From Haemonchus contortus (lineage: Eukaryota; Nematoda; Chromadorea; Rhabditida; Trichostrongylidae), in contig LS997565.1 in NCBI GenBank assembly GCA_000469685.2, positions 7,575,005-7,639,004 on the forward strand: a stretch of DNA of 64,000 nt. Direction: 5' to 3'. The notes under the pieces were generated by a model that ran no database searches, was not told the origin of the DNA, and worked only from the letters and a program-made list of their open reading frames with translations. Of this stretch, positions 46,265-58,635 are shown in pieces (positions within the stretch are counted from its first letter, which is position 1; the number at the start of each line of letters is the position of its first letter). The position numbers and the translations under genes are program-made.

Positions 46265-48694
46265 ACAGTACATACTCAAAAATTACGGTGAACTGTGCCT
46301 CCAGGCCCCTCGTAAGATTTCAGAAATATCTCCTCGGGGAAATTCCAGCAAAAATTTCACAATTACTTGTCCATCGTACGGATATGGGGGTATTACGCCC
46401 CTAACGTACTACCCGTATCCGCTAGCTGTGATGGAGCCCCTTCGTAGAACTGCACAAGCAAAATGCTGTCGTAGATTGGCAGTTTTGCAACTTGCGACAT
46501 CTATCACTGCAAACTCATCTGGCCTTGTCTGACTCAATCCATCACTCCCTTTCATCCTACGTCAGTAGCTACAGCTCTTTATCGTTCAGATTCCTCCCTT
46601 TTCGAGATATTTTGAATGACGAATGGATGTTTTCAGACATTTAGTGGCATGTGATTGGACATCGGTGATACGTTGGCAAAAAAAACGTTCCCTAGTGGGC
46701 AAAGAAAAGTGACAACAACGCCGTAACAGAGAAGTTTCAGCTGTGATTGAGATGCGATAATTCTGGAAAGGAATTTATGGATCAAAAATCATGAAATAGT
46801 GACCAAGTTATTCACGATGAACAATGCCTTGGGATTGCGCCACGTATTTCACGCACATTCATGAGGGTGGCAGTATTGGAATGGTGTGCAGCATATAAAC
46901 ATACATAAAAACGTCTCATTAGATTTTACAGCAGTGCCGTTTACAGATCGGTAATAGCAAATATAGTATATTATTGGACATCTATAGAATTAAATAGCTG
47001 AAAATGGAGCGAAAACGGTGCGATCCTTCCGTTTTGGTAGAAGTAAACCTCGCTCAGTATTACTATGGTGCTCTTAGAATTTTGTATGATCCAGGGCTGA
47101 GAGGAACAGTTCAGTTCCCATGCCCTCATGGTAATGAAAAAACGGCTAGTCGTTGGAGACAAGGAGTAAACTCCACAGCTCCCGCAACAGCTTGACTTGA
47201 TTTCAGTGGAATCAGATCCGTAGAGAGGACAGTGATGGCCATTACTTCCGTCAACCTTCGACTATACTATTCCCCTTGTCCTTGGTCTACACGTATGGAC
47301 TTCTTTCGAAAAAAAAGCGTCATCCTCTTGGAACGATTAAAAATCGGACCTAATGTCACATGATGAAGTAAAATTACCAGAGGGGTACTCTACACAATGT
47401 GTGGTGTCAGTCATTGAGTGCACTTTACTTCACCCATCCGTCAATTGAAGCCGGCATTCCACACGTCAACGCTGCTGACGTTTAATTAGACTCGACTGAC
47501 TTTCCCCAATTTCAGGAAGGACTTTCTGACTTTCAGGGGAAACTACGTAAACAAAGTTTCAAGCGGTTCCTGAATAAGTTCAGGTAATCAGTGGGAAGTA
47601 ACTCTACGCATAATCCCGAGAATTTCACCTGCCTTTTCATTATCGAATTGGCAATCAGCTCAAGTAGAACAAGGAGGGGAAAAATGAATCAAAACAATGG
47701 TTGGGTCGTTTTGAATCCTTTTTTGTGCTTGAGGAGCACCTTCAAATACAATCAAGTATGAAGGAGACTTGAAACTCAAGAATCGGGACGACACAGCGGT
47801 GAAGGCTAGGTGAGACTTTCGAGATCCATCCGCTCGCCAGTTACAGAGGTATCTAACTCCTTCGAACTTCATCCATACCAGGCATACAGTCATGGAAGTG
47901 TTATGGGATAAGTGGAAATGGAGTGAGGAACGGTCAGGAGAAGGAGATAGCAATGAGCTCATTGATTTCGTCAGTAGCTCAAGAGATTCCGGGAAAGTTA
48001 CAAGTTGAGGTAGAGCAGACGACAAGCCCTAAAGTGCAGAAAAGGGCGAGAGTCCAGAGAGTGATGAGGGACTCCCAGATCAAAATCTACCCAAACAAGT
48101 TGTTCTGTCCGAGCGAAATCAGTAAGAGTGCCAAATCGGCTAGAGTACCTCCCACTAGTCTGCCATCGCGATTCTTTCTATCAGAAGACTTGCGCAAAGG
48201 TCCAATACTACTCGAAAACGAGTGCGTGGCTTCTCTGAAAGAACCTACGTTGAAGGTTTTTGGGTGCGTGCTAATAGTATAGCAATTATTACCCTACTTG
48301 TGGGAAAAAACAAAGAGCAACGTCCAACAAAGGTGAAAAGTAACTCAGCTGAAAGAAGGTTAAATAATTTATTCATGATAATAAAAAATACCGTATGGAT
48401 TCTGATCAAGAAAAGAGGGTTGTCCCTCAATCTCTCAAGAAAGGGCAGTATATGACAGCTAAAGAACAAAACTGCCCGTTTCCAAGGTTACAATGAGCTA
48501 ATTTTAGATGGGAAAGTGGGCTAGGGAGAAAAGGGAAGAGCCGAGCCATAAATTCTACGAAAGCTACCAATAATCAGATAATATCTGTTACGTTATCGTT
48601 GTCAAGGCAGCCAACAAACGAGCTCCAACTAGCTAACTGAAGCTTCCCACAGCTACGGTGTGGGAATACCCTGCTATGACACATGAATAGCCCC

Positions 48695-48765
48695 GACGAT
48701 TGTAATGGCAGCGACGACGATTACGGCGACGACGACGGCGAAAGGACGACAGCGACATGACAACG
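48695..48765. repeat. Imperfect (CGA)n trinucleotide tract
   Basis: GACGACGATTACGGCGACGA and the following bases form an imperfect CGA/GAC repeat of about 65 bp. A shorter tract of the same kind lies at 50658-50695. Both are inside minus-strand open frames, where they give Ser runs, but the frames are otherwise unsupported. Confidence 0.6.
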
Positions 48766-49762
48766 AGAAGTCGGCTCATCAACGTCATACCCATGTTCTT
48801 TACGAGACTTCAATTTTACGATGAATTGCTTCCAGGCAGCCGAATGACTTAATTGGGAGTACAGGCTTTTTTCCCGAGAGTATCTCTTCATTGGGTCATG
48901 GGAATTCTTCATGGGAGCTTTTCCATGGCAAATATGGTGGGTAACCATAAATTACCGTAGTATAAAAGGGAGTTTGAGTGCAGTCAACATGGAAGATGGT
49001 AGGGGGAGGAATATGGAGTAGCCAGGCATATCAGCAAGGAGCTGTGGGACGATTGCCACACAAAAATCTCAAAATAATCCGCACATAGGCACCTGAGTCA
49101 ACAGAATTAACGATGGATAAAAATCGCTTCAATCATACACAGGCCATTACTCTCGGGCAAAGAGCTACTATAGAATCGACGGTAAGAGATACTTGACTTC
49201 AGATCGGTAATGAGCGTAAGCGACACTGTACGACATCAAGCGACATAAGGCGGAAATAATGGACAACAAATGGCAACAGACATAGTGTTGAGCACTCCAG
49301 GACGAAATTCTAATGTGGCAAAAGGACGACATTCAGTGGAAGTGAGCGGACTACGTCAGTTGATGGAAGTAGACGGCAACGTTGAAGTGGGACGTCATGC
49401 ATCAAACCATAAAAACTATATTGTGCGTGGCATATGTGAGAAGGAACCTCTAATTTTGACAAGACCCAATCGATTTCACTGCAGTACTCACTACTCTTTT
49501 ACTCAGGTTTACTTGAAGCTTCTTGAGTACTCATAGGGCTTTACAACGAGACTTGTGGTCCTCAACTTCTGATTTTAATCTATCGGTTCAGCTATTTTTG
49601 CATCCTTCCCCAAAAATTTCCAGGTGTAGGATCATAGAGATCAACCGTTCTGCCAATACGTTCAGGTCTCGCCCATCAGTTTATAGAGCAAGAACGTGGT
49701 AAACAGGTGGGAGAGAAAGGACGGAATGGTCATCTCTGAATTTGAGCTGTTCACATTTTCAG

Positions 49763-49970
49763 GGGTTTTGTGGACACTGAAGACCAAGAGAACAGAAATA
49801 AAGTGAATTCTATGAAAATGGTTACGAAAGAAATTTCTCACGCTCATTCCGTTAAGTGTATAACTAAGCACGAAGCCCAAAAAGTAGAATACCAGTTACT
49901 GGCTGATCTGGTGGCCCGCGCCATGACGTCAATTCGCAATCAAATTGCGAGCTACGTATTTCTTTCATGA
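49763..49970 (+). CDS. Possible terminal exon of an unidentified gene (68 aa)
   Basis: A canonical acceptor (ACATTTTCAG) is followed by a frame beginning, after one base, GFVDTEDQENRNKVNSMKMV and ending DLVARAMTSIRNQIASYVFL before a TGA at 49968-49970. The composition is coding-like and hydrophilic with no motif I recognise. No upstream exon was identified with confidence. Confidence 0.3.
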
Positions 49971-52031
49971 AAAAACTTATGGTCCCGCTAATTTAATTTC
50001 AAGTCATGAGGCTGGCCAAGAAATTGACCATATGTGCTACATGGGAATGCTGTTGGTGTTGTTGTGTGTGTAGGTTTCGGCCTTTGCCCCCTCCCCCCCT
50101 TTTTGGCCGAAAGTTTCCAATTAATTTTTTTTTTTTGATCTGGAGCGTTCATACTTGGAAACGACCACATGACAAGAGCAGGGTTCTGATAGCCGGTGAT
50201 ACAAAATGGTAAAAATCGATAATGGCTGACGAAGAATCTTGATATGGAGTAATCACTGGAATTGTGCTGTGTAATGTGGGAATAACTATTTGCTAGCATT
50301 TAGAAGTGCCACCTCGGTATGGTAGTGACGGCATCGTAGGAAAGAAGATGAGAAGGTGATGTCAAGTGATAAGAAGTGATAAACGCTCTTGGCTGGAGCA
50401 TCAACTTGGGTTGGTCACATCCTTCCGATTGATAATAGACCCCTACCGCTTTCCTATGAGATAGCCCTTTGAAAGTTTTATGATTACTTTTTGTGACGAT
50501 TAGAAATCGTATGTCCATCAGTAGTTCCACTGATTCTAGTCCTACTAGACACTCCATCTCCGGAAAAGCTGTGAGTGAGTGGGACTCGTTAGCGATAGGA
50601 TCCGTCTTGCGTGTGAGTAGGCGTTTATCCACATGAGCAAAGTAGCAAAATAACATGACGGACGGATACGACGACGACACGACGGATGGCGACAAGATAA
50701 AGTGATTACGGAATTGCGGATGGGCATTTTGTCAAAACAGCTCCAGTCACATGCTCTGTGCCGGAGCAGAAATCAAATCCTTCCATTACTCGTACCCAAA
50801 AATCGGCACTACTGGATCATGGATTTTCTTAAAAACTAAAAGGCGAGGGAAGAACGGATGAACAGCAAGAGACCAGTCTTCATGAGGGTAGGAGTATCAC
50901 AAGGAAATGAGCACATGGGGCGATCATTCGAAAACGCGCTTCGGGTAAGTGGAGATATGGAGAAAGACCATCGATATTTGCTGTGAAACGACCTTGCTCT
51001 ATTTTTTCCCACCAAGGTAACTAGTACCTCCACGTTTCTGGGGGGTACCTTCTGAGAAGAACCCGCTAGACCTCATTGGAGCTGGAAAGCTGCAACCGAA
51101 CTCGTTCGATCAGATGAATAAAAATAGCTTGTACATCAGCTCACTCGTGCTAGCCACTGACCTGGGCTGGAAGACAAAAATGAGGCTTATCCAACAAGGG
51201 GTGAGCAGCCGAGCCCTTTCTAACCGACTTGGTGACCCTGACAAATAAATATATCACGAATTACTGAAACGTATCCTGGAAAATGAAATACCAAGAGATT
51301 GATAGAAGGTAGAGCTCCTCTGTGTCTACTGGGCCAGATTATTCCGTCCAAAAGCTGATTGCTCCGCATTCGGGAGAAATCCCATGCCAATGACGTCCGT
51401 GAGAATATGCTTGCAAAAAAAGGTGGCTGCACTTTCATTATGAGCATGAAATATGAATCTTTTCCATAAAATATCACAAATTCAGAGCTAACGGAATGAT
51501 TCCCTCGTACCAGCCATCTGAGAAAGCCACAGGGCGATTCTCTCAAGCGACTGACGCAAATGCAACCACTCTCCTCTTATAGATTGACGAGTGGCAAAGG
51601 CATACTCTGACAGCAGCCGTGCTACTCAATGGCTTGAAGCGTAGGTGGCTTACGAGTGGTCATTTCCTGACTACGTCAAAGACTGGAAATAAGATTCTGT
51701 CATGCGTAGAACGACCTTTACACATCAGTGGCGGACTGCTATCGATGCAAACTACGTTTTTCGTTGCAGAAAAAGGGCAATGGCAACATTTCCTGCAGGA
51801 GTTTTGATAGAGGGCAAAGTCAAACCTGCAGCCTCTCGAGCCACTTTGAGACGTTACTTCATATAATATTGATGTCCGGACAACAGTATGGTCGAAGTAA
51901 AGAAGCATGGCTTATTCTCGAATGACACAAAATGACTAGAACTTCATGAACTGGTCCCACGGATTCTACAAGGTGCATGAAGCCTTGGGAACGCTTCAAA
52001 GAGCAGTTGAAGACGGATTTTAGCATTTAGC

Positions 52032-52305
52032 TTCAAACGAATAATGGAAGTGATATTCTAGAATAATATAAGAGAGTCAAAGAAAACGCGAAAGTTGGCT
52101 TATTCAGAGAACTGTGAAATATCAGAAAACAGGAAAATCAGGGGTTGCATGAGAAATTGTCGGCAAAAGTTGCATGGAAGGCTTATTTGGACGAGTTGTC
52201 CGAATGTATGTGCCATTGCGTAAAACTAGCCTAATTGTAAGTAAGTGCCTGCATGCAACGTGCGGGCTCCGTGTGAATGGTGCAACCTCTACAGCTTCTA
52301 CAACG
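52032..52305 (+). repeat. Dispersed repeat family copy B
   Basis: Second forward copy of the roughly 275-bp repeat at 4184-4456. It shares ACGAATAATGGAAGTGATA at the 5' side, TTATTTGGACGAGTTGTCCG and TGTGCCATTGCG in the middle, and a GGTGCAACCTCTACAGC end. Differences are substitutions and small indels spread along the length, which suggests an old family. Confidence 0.75.
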
Positions 52306-53220
52306 CTCGTCCATCCGAAAACTCGTCCATGTCGGCCAAGCTAGTTTTGGGGTCCCTATTATGCCCTACTTGGCCGTCTTCCGACCTGCAAACGTCCTTA
52401 CTCGTATGTTTGGATTGAGGGGTTCAATCTGTAGCGCTCGATTTTTTATCCTTTTACCACTCAGGGCTTTCATGAAAGAAATTCTCGTGGTGTACAGCTC
52501 ACCAAAGAACGAAGGAACAAATATGAGAGTATAAACTAGTACTGAATGGCTTCACTGCCACATGCACGGCGTATAATGTCGGATCTAGACTGATTATGAG
52601 CCCAAGACACTACTCCGGAGATTTTGATTAATAGTTGGATGCGTGGCGCATCTTGCCTTCGGTAGGCGTAGGAAGACTAAGCTCGATGAGTGAGGATCAT
52701 GGCACACCCTGGACTCAACGTATTCACGTAAATGGATAAACAATCAAATGAAAGGCATCGATAAGACAACGAGAAGCTGTGGAATTGAATTTTGCTGAGT
52801 CTAGATTATTTAAATAATTATTTGGCTAATTTCAAAGTATATAGACCAACAAGTCAAACTCTCAGCTGAAAACAAGCGGCCGTTTAAGCGATCTCTACTA
52901 GACGTAAGTTTCAATGGATCGGTGGAAGGATCCGATTTCCGACCTCGTGGGTGGTAGCGACGTTACTGAGCTTCAAGGAACATGACCTGGTGAAAGGTAA
53001 TAAGAAAGTTCGGATCTGCTGCTCGTGACCTTTTCAATATCAGTCATGCAATATAATATTCAATATCCAACTACTACCTATTTTTTAGCATGATCGGAAG
53101 TGAATTTGGTTCCATTCACAAGCCTCGGTCTGTATCAGAGAAAGTACCGCAAAATCAGCTTTATCTGAATTTGCAGGAAGCTTCTATCTTGAATACTTTC
53201 CATCTAGGTCTCGAGCTATC

Positions 53221-53448
53221 CTAATTTGAATCCAGACTTGATTTTTGAAGCGCATCATGTGATGTCTGGATTACCAACCGTTTCGCCGCCTCCATGCATC
53301 TGTTTGTCAACTTGAATTCCCAGTTGTTTTTCGCAGCCACACAGCATGCCCGAATGAGATCTCGTTTGTTTCTTTGAGGGTCGTGGTAAATCATGCCCAA
53401 ATGACCACTTGCTCGTGCTTGGAGCCGTCTGGCTTTGAGGGTCGCCAT
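53221..53448 (-). CDS. Small ORF with acceptor upstream (75 aa), unidentified
   Basis: A 75-codon minus-strand frame starts MATLKARRLQARASGHLGMI and is rich in Arg, Lys and Ala. An acceptor (TTTCGTCATTCAG) lies 7 nt before the ATG, as expected for nematode trans-splicing or for a 5' UTR intron. There is no known domain. The frame may be a single-exon gene, a first exon whose donor I missed, or chance. Confidence 0.27.
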   Translation of the reverse strand: MATLKARRLQARASGHLGMIYHDPQRNKRDLIRACCVAAKNNWEFKLTNRCMEAAKRLVIQTSHDALQKSSLDSN

Positions 53449-54879
53449 TTTTAGCCTGAATGACGAAAGCTGATCACATGACTTGGGAAGGTCTACTACT
53501 GGCCTATAATGAGCCCCGAGGAAATCTTTTTAGGACCTACTTCATTGAGCAAATTATTTAGCAAGCTATGCCTATGATTCGGATTCGGAAAGTAGCAATC
53601 CTGAACGGGACAGCTTTTCTCTAGATACCCTCGAGACGGCATAAATCCGACGTCGGCTGGCCGAGAACTCAGTATGAATGGCCGTTGCTTTTCGCAGGTC
53701 TGGGGGCTTTCTGAAAAGTTACAAAGGAACAACAGGAAAGAAAGGCTTTTGTTGGTCAAGGCTCCTCAGAACGCAGCATACCAAATATCCCACCCTACAC
53801 GGGAATGATGTTCTGAGGAGCTTCAATGAAAGCAATCATACACGGCTTGATGCTTACCCAAGCTGGTTTTCTGAAAAGTTCATAAAAGCGCCGAACAAAC
53901 TGATGGACTATGAAAGGCATTTTCCACAGTAAGGTGGAGAGACGGGGATAAAATGATCGGATGCTCAGGGTAAACCGCTCAACCATAATGAGATCGAATG
54001 CTCACAAGACTTCGTGTTTAAAGATCAGCGTTGGCTACACTACAAAATTCGGTTTATTACGAACCAAAAATTGAACTTTTCTCTGCAAAAAAAAATGATA
54101 TAGAGCAATAAGAATGTTCAAACAAGAGGTCAGGACTTATAGAGTAGATAGACCGGCTTACAGGCTACTGTACCTTCTCGTAAAGCAATATTGAATGCGA
54201 AAAACCTGGAACTTCTTCACTGGAAAAGATAATAAATTTCAATATTACTCATGAGATTTCTGAAATAATATTATACCGTACTACCATGAACGTCTTGGAA
54301 CTGACAGAAGTAATCATGTGCAGCATTTATAATCCTTACGAGAATAGAAATCATTCAGTGACACAAATAGAAACCTTACTTCATGAGGAGTGCAAGGTTA
54401 AGAAGCCCTGCTATTGCAGAGGTATCGAAATTGAGATTTTGCAAAGAGATTAGACAGCTTCCTGGAAGCGACTGAAATGAGTAAACTCGTCCAAAAAGGA
54501 GAACACTGCCAGGCATTGCAATTCATAGAGAGGAGAGACGGCTTCAAACAGGATAAGTTTGCGTTTCTAATTCCCCAAAGGAAAACAAATCCATAGTAGC
54601 CCGGGAGATTAGCCAGGTGAACCCCCTATCCCCAACAAGAAGCCCACAAAGCGAACGATCGAAAAATTCAAAAGCTCTCCTCTGCTCCCGATGACCAAGT
54701 GGAATCCAACGGAAGCAATTACTATTCGAGATGGCGCGCGTTGACGTGGAACAGAAGGGTTCTGTGATAATGAAGTGGCTATCGAGAGGCCGAGCAAACT
54801 ACGTGGCAGGGTGATTAATCCGTGTATGAGAGTGAGAGAGAGGATATCCGTAAATAGTTGTGGATTACATCGCGAATTA

Positions 54880-55060
54880 CGGACGCCCGTGCTGACGTCT
54901 TTTGAACTTCACCACATCGCGTTGTTATTGACGACGTCGTCGTACGATGAATACGGAATGTTTTGCTCATAGAAGCGAAAAAGAAGCGCTTCACTCCACG
55001 ATCAACCACGCCCGCCTCTGTGTGCTCATCCGCTCCCCTCCCTCCGGCTACATGCAATCA
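54880..55060. promoter_or_regulatory. CpG-rich promoter-like patch
   Basis: Local sequence is CpG-rich (GACGACGTCGTCGTACG, CACGCCCGCCTC, CCGCTCCCCTCCCTCCGG) between AT-rich flanks, and it lies just before the duplicated CCGCC boxes. This suggests a 5' gene region. No exon could be tied to it on either strand, so the call is compositional. Confidence 0.2.
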
Positions 55061-55169
55061 GTGGGAGCATTGGAAATGATGCATGTGCAGTTGTTTTCAG
55101 TTCCGTGTCTGGATATGGAGCTACCAAAAAACGATTTCATTCAAACATATAACGCAAGCGTCTTTATAT

Positions 55170-55415
55170 CAGGAATTCTTTCTTTCTCCTTTCGTAGAGT
55201 GTGAATAGATTTTATAGTGTGCAGCTCCGCCTACCTCGGTGCAAATCCCGCCTACCACAGAAGAGTCACTCCTGACGTACCGAGCCGAACTACGGCAGCG
55301 CCGGTGTATCAGGAATTCTTCTTTCTCATGACGTAGAGTGTGAACACACTACAAAACCTTTCTAGTGTGTAGCTCCGCCCACTTTGGCGTAAGCCCCGCC
55401 CACCAAATAGGGGTT
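55170..55415 (+). repeat. Short tandem duplication with GC-box-like motifs
   Basis: Two segments about 145 bp apart (near 55172-55265 and 55312-55415) share AGGAATTCTT, TCTTTCTC, GTAGAGTGTGAA, TAGTGTG[C/T]AGCTCCGCC and a second CCGCC[T/C]ACC box. The double CCGCC motifs resemble GC boxes in a promoter-like arrangement, but no nearby start of transcription is evident. Confidence 0.6.
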
Positions 55416-55755
55416 ACTTCTGCAGTTCCAAGACAGTTTTGGCAGTGTTTCCACCTCACGAATGCTCAACGAGCTCGTTCTCGAATCTAATCTTGCGAAG
55501 GAAGCCCGCGTCATCAGAGGTCACCTAACATCTATCTAGTTGCTACCGGGAGTCTTGTCTGACCAGGAAAGGATACCAAGTCGCAGTGGCCATTCAAGAT
55601 GAGATGTATACCGACGTGGGTAGTTTTGAACGCTGATCTCAAATCTGAGTTTCAAATCTGCGGAACGATTCTGGGAACGAAGTTACGGACCCCCCTTCAA
55701 CAGGTGTCATGTTACTTTGTTGCTTTTATACGAGAATCGAATAGTGCCGAAACGT

Positions 55756-55823
55756 GCCCCGATGGCGCAGTTGGGAGGGTGGCGGTCTCATAGACGTGAT
55801 ACGGAGGTTCGAGTCCTCGGTGC
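55756..55823 (+). pseudogene. tRNA-Met-like pseudogene (left arm)
   Basis: The sequence starts GCCCCGATGGCGCAG, as eukaryotic elongator tRNA-Met does, and ends TCGGTGC, pairing six of seven positions of the acceptor stem. The B box GGTTCGAGTCC is intact and the anticodon region reads GTCTCATAGAC, keeping CAT. At 68 nt it is shorter than a real tRNA, and the anticodon stem pairs only about 3 bp, so it is probably not functional as a tRNA. Confidence 0.6.
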
Positions 55824-56192
55824 AAGCGCTTGTTTTGCTTTTTTATAAAAAGTGTCCTGAACTCTTGCAAAACCCTTTAGCAGATCATATGGACTACCTA
55901 CAGCCCTCCATCATATTTATAGAGCCCTAGAAATGCTAATTTAAGCATATTTTTTTGTCGGCTCCACAGACCGAATGGGGAAGGATGCACCCAAAACCCT
56001 TGTGCTCCCGACACTCAAGATGTGGTCAAAAAAAAAAACAGCAGCTTCATGCACTCTCATAGAGGGCTCTCGGATTACTCGTAAGGCTTCAGCGCTTTTG
56101 GATGAAATGATGCCCCTCTATGGGTAGAAGTGAGCTGGTACAATTCAGCTGTCATTTTTATGCAAAAATACTAGCTATACAATAGGTGAGCA

Positions 56193-56435
56193 CTATATGA
56201 ACAGATATGAATCCAACACAAAGTGTTCGGAGCAGAAAAGCTTCTGACAATGTGAGCACAGCATGAAAGAAAGTTTACCCCACCCGTGACTCTCACAATT
56301 TCCGTTTAGTTGAGAATATCCTACAGGAATTCCAAACTCACCCAGGTCCCCAGCCAGGTACCCTGATGCAAGCCATGAATAATAAGGCAATTTTTTGAAT
56401 TTAGGTGCGCTAAACACGAAGCACGCCAGTGACAT
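56193..56435 (-). CDS. Short ORF with Cys/His cluster inside the inverted-repeat element
   Basis: A frame in the centre of the inverted-repeat element ends LCSHCQKLFCSEHF followed by eight residues and a stop. C-x2-C-x4-C-x2-H close to a C-terminus resembles the zinc-binding tail of some piggyBac-type transposases, but no catalytic region is visible and the frame is only about 80 codons. It may be the remnant of a transposase or chance. The start is not determined. Confidence 0.2.
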   Translation of the reverse strand: MSLACFVFSAPKFKKLPYYSWLASGYLAGDLGEFGIPVGYSQLNGNCESHGWGKLSFMLCSHCQKLFCSEHFVLDSYLFI

Positions 56436-56937
56436 AAGGTGAATTATGGAGTTGCGGTTGCTGAATTGGAAGTCAGATCATGAACAACTACTAAAGTGAC
56501 AGCGCGCTTAAACATGGCTTTCAGTAGAAAGGAAATGTACATTGAGAGGCCCAATTTGAGAAGTTGCGTCAGGTGGAATTTTGAGCGCCTTCACCTCTTT
56601 GCCAGTTGACACAGCACCCTGAATCGCTTCATGGTCCTTGAAAGAGCTCCATGAGCAGGGTTGAAGGAAAATCTCTTGATGCAATGCACGATCTAACACA
56701 ATTAAGCATAGGCCCCTTGCTCATAATGTGGGGTTGTATAGGCCCTCATCTCAAATGCCGGGAGCTGAAGGGCACCCTCCCCATTTGGTCTGTAGAGCTG
56801 AAGGAAAAATATACTTGTACTAGCCTTTCTGGGGCTATATAAATATGAAGTAGGGCAGTAGGTAGTCTATATGATGTGTAAAAAGGTTTTGCAAGAGTTT
56901 AGAGCACTTTTTTTATAAAAAAGCAAAACAATCGCTC

Positions 56938-57006
56938 GCACCAAGGATCCGAACCTCCTTGCCATGTCTACCAGTCCGCCGCCCTCCCAACTGCGCCATC
57001 GGAGCA
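56938..57006 (-). pseudogene. tRNA-Met-like pseudogene (right arm)
   Basis: Reverse partner of the left-arm sequence. Read on the minus strand it begins GTGCTCCGATGGCGCAGTTG and ends GGTTCGGATCCTTGGTGC. The CAT anticodon is lost (GGACTGGTAGAC instead of GGTCTCATAGAC) and the B box has a changed base, so it is more decayed than the left copy. Confidence 0.55.
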
Positions 57007-58635
57007 CGTTCTTGCACTATTTGTTTCTCGTATAGAAGCAACAAAGTAACATGACACCTGGGGAAGGGGGTCCATAACTTCGTTCCCAGAATCGTTTCGC
57101 AGATTTGGAACCCAGGTTTGAAATCAGCGTTTGAAACTACCTACGTCGGTATACATCTCATCTTGAATGGCCACTGCGACTTGGTATCCTTTCCTGGTGA
57201 GATCGACATCGTGGCTTCATTCTGTAAACCAAATACAGAGGCTGGCTATACGAATAGGGTTTTGTCTGGTCCAGGATTGGAATGAGCATGTAACTACATA
57301 TTTTCTACATGCAAGAGATGATAAGCTATTCTTAACGAATCACTGAGAAGCCAAGAGATAATGTGTGGGGTCGCTAGCAGAATGGATGAGAGTCGTTTCC
57401 AAGAAGCATGGATTAGGCTGTCCCTTGGGCTCGTAGGAAAAATTTGTCGCCAATAGTTCAGCACTCAGGGATGAAAATTTTGTAGCAAACTGCTGGGATG
57501 AACTCTTCACAGAAATTTCCTTTGCTAAAACCATCCTCAGAAGGGCTCCCTGACTGATTTCCTTTAATAGTATCACCGCTTTCTACACTCAGGAATGCCC
57601 TCAGCACCCTCATCCGAACAATATCCCCTTTTCTTGTTTTAAACATATAACCAGAAACACAGCTTGCTGGATGGAAAAGCTCCTTATTGACCATCCGGTT
57701 TCCTTTCATCTTCACAGCCGTTATTCATGGAATCGAGTACACATTCGAAGGATGGCCACAGTTTCCATGGGAATTTATGAGTCGGCTTGCCGGAAGGAAG
57801 GATTAATCTTCGGTGCACTCCAGTTAACCCGATGATTCACTAGGGCAACATGGATGATACTTAAGAAATACTCTCAGATCACAAGCATTGAGCTGGGTCT
57901 CAAATAGAGCCCACGAACGTCATCAGCGATGATCGCAAGAGGATAGGATTATACCTCAAATGACTAATGACTCACGCAGTCATATCAGTGTGTCCCATAG
58001 ATTATCAGAATATACCGAAGAAGAACACAGAGAGATACAAGGTATCATCAGAATGGTAGTAAAAAGATTGGAAAATCAGTAAGAAGATTCAAACGGTTGA
58101 AGGAGGAAGGGAACGATATCTCGAAGAGGAGGTGAGGATTTGTGGCACAGATTAAGAGCTTGCGGAAATGCTAATTATAGGTTCCCGAAATAGCCAGAGG
58201 CAGGGAGTAGTCGAGCTTACACTGAATATGTGGGTAAAACTATACAGTATTGCTAAGGTTTCCCATTATTCCCTTCCTCCCTCAATCTTTCTTTACTGAA
58301 GGCAGTTTTGAATGCAATAATGAGGTTTGGGCGGCACTGGATAGCTCTTTCCCCTCGTTGAGTTCAGATTCTATTACTAAATGTTATTCAAATGAATTTT
58401 GCAGGGTCCCACACTCCTGCTTGGTCATGCTTTTCCTATACTGACGTCATTGAGAACCTTTTGAAAGAGTAGAGAAAACGAAGTTGTGGAATTTCCAAGG
58501 AAAGGTAAAAGAATATGCCCTGCTGTGGTATTTTACCGACTTCACTCCCTCCAATGGTGTAGGTAAATGCTTATTCATGGCAAGACTGCAATAAGTTTGC
58601 TGAAGGGTATAATCTTTCTGAGCTTTTCCGAGCAG

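Larger units (their letters stand above)
55563..57197. mobile_element. 1.6-kb inverted-repeat element with tRNA-Met-like sequence in both arms
   Basis: Arms of about 440 bp (55563-56004 and 56765-57197) are reverse complements with scattered changes. Shared blocks include AGGATACCAAGTCGCAGTGG at the outer edge, AACAAAGTAACATGACACCT and, near the inner edge, ACAGACC[G/A]AATGGGGA. Each arm carries a tRNA-like sequence about 190 bp from its outer end. The central 760 bp holds a short minus-strand frame with a Cys/His cluster. No clear target duplication is seen. It may be a foldback transposon or an inverted segmental duplication. Confidence 0.8.

Noticed and set aside
48721..48948. 75-codon minus-strand frame ending in a Ser run
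   Set aside because: The end is the trinucleotide tract and no independent support was found.
50300..50695. 131-codon minus-strand frame
   Set aside because: Mildly coding-like, but it begins in a CGA repeat tract and has no splice signal or recognised motif.
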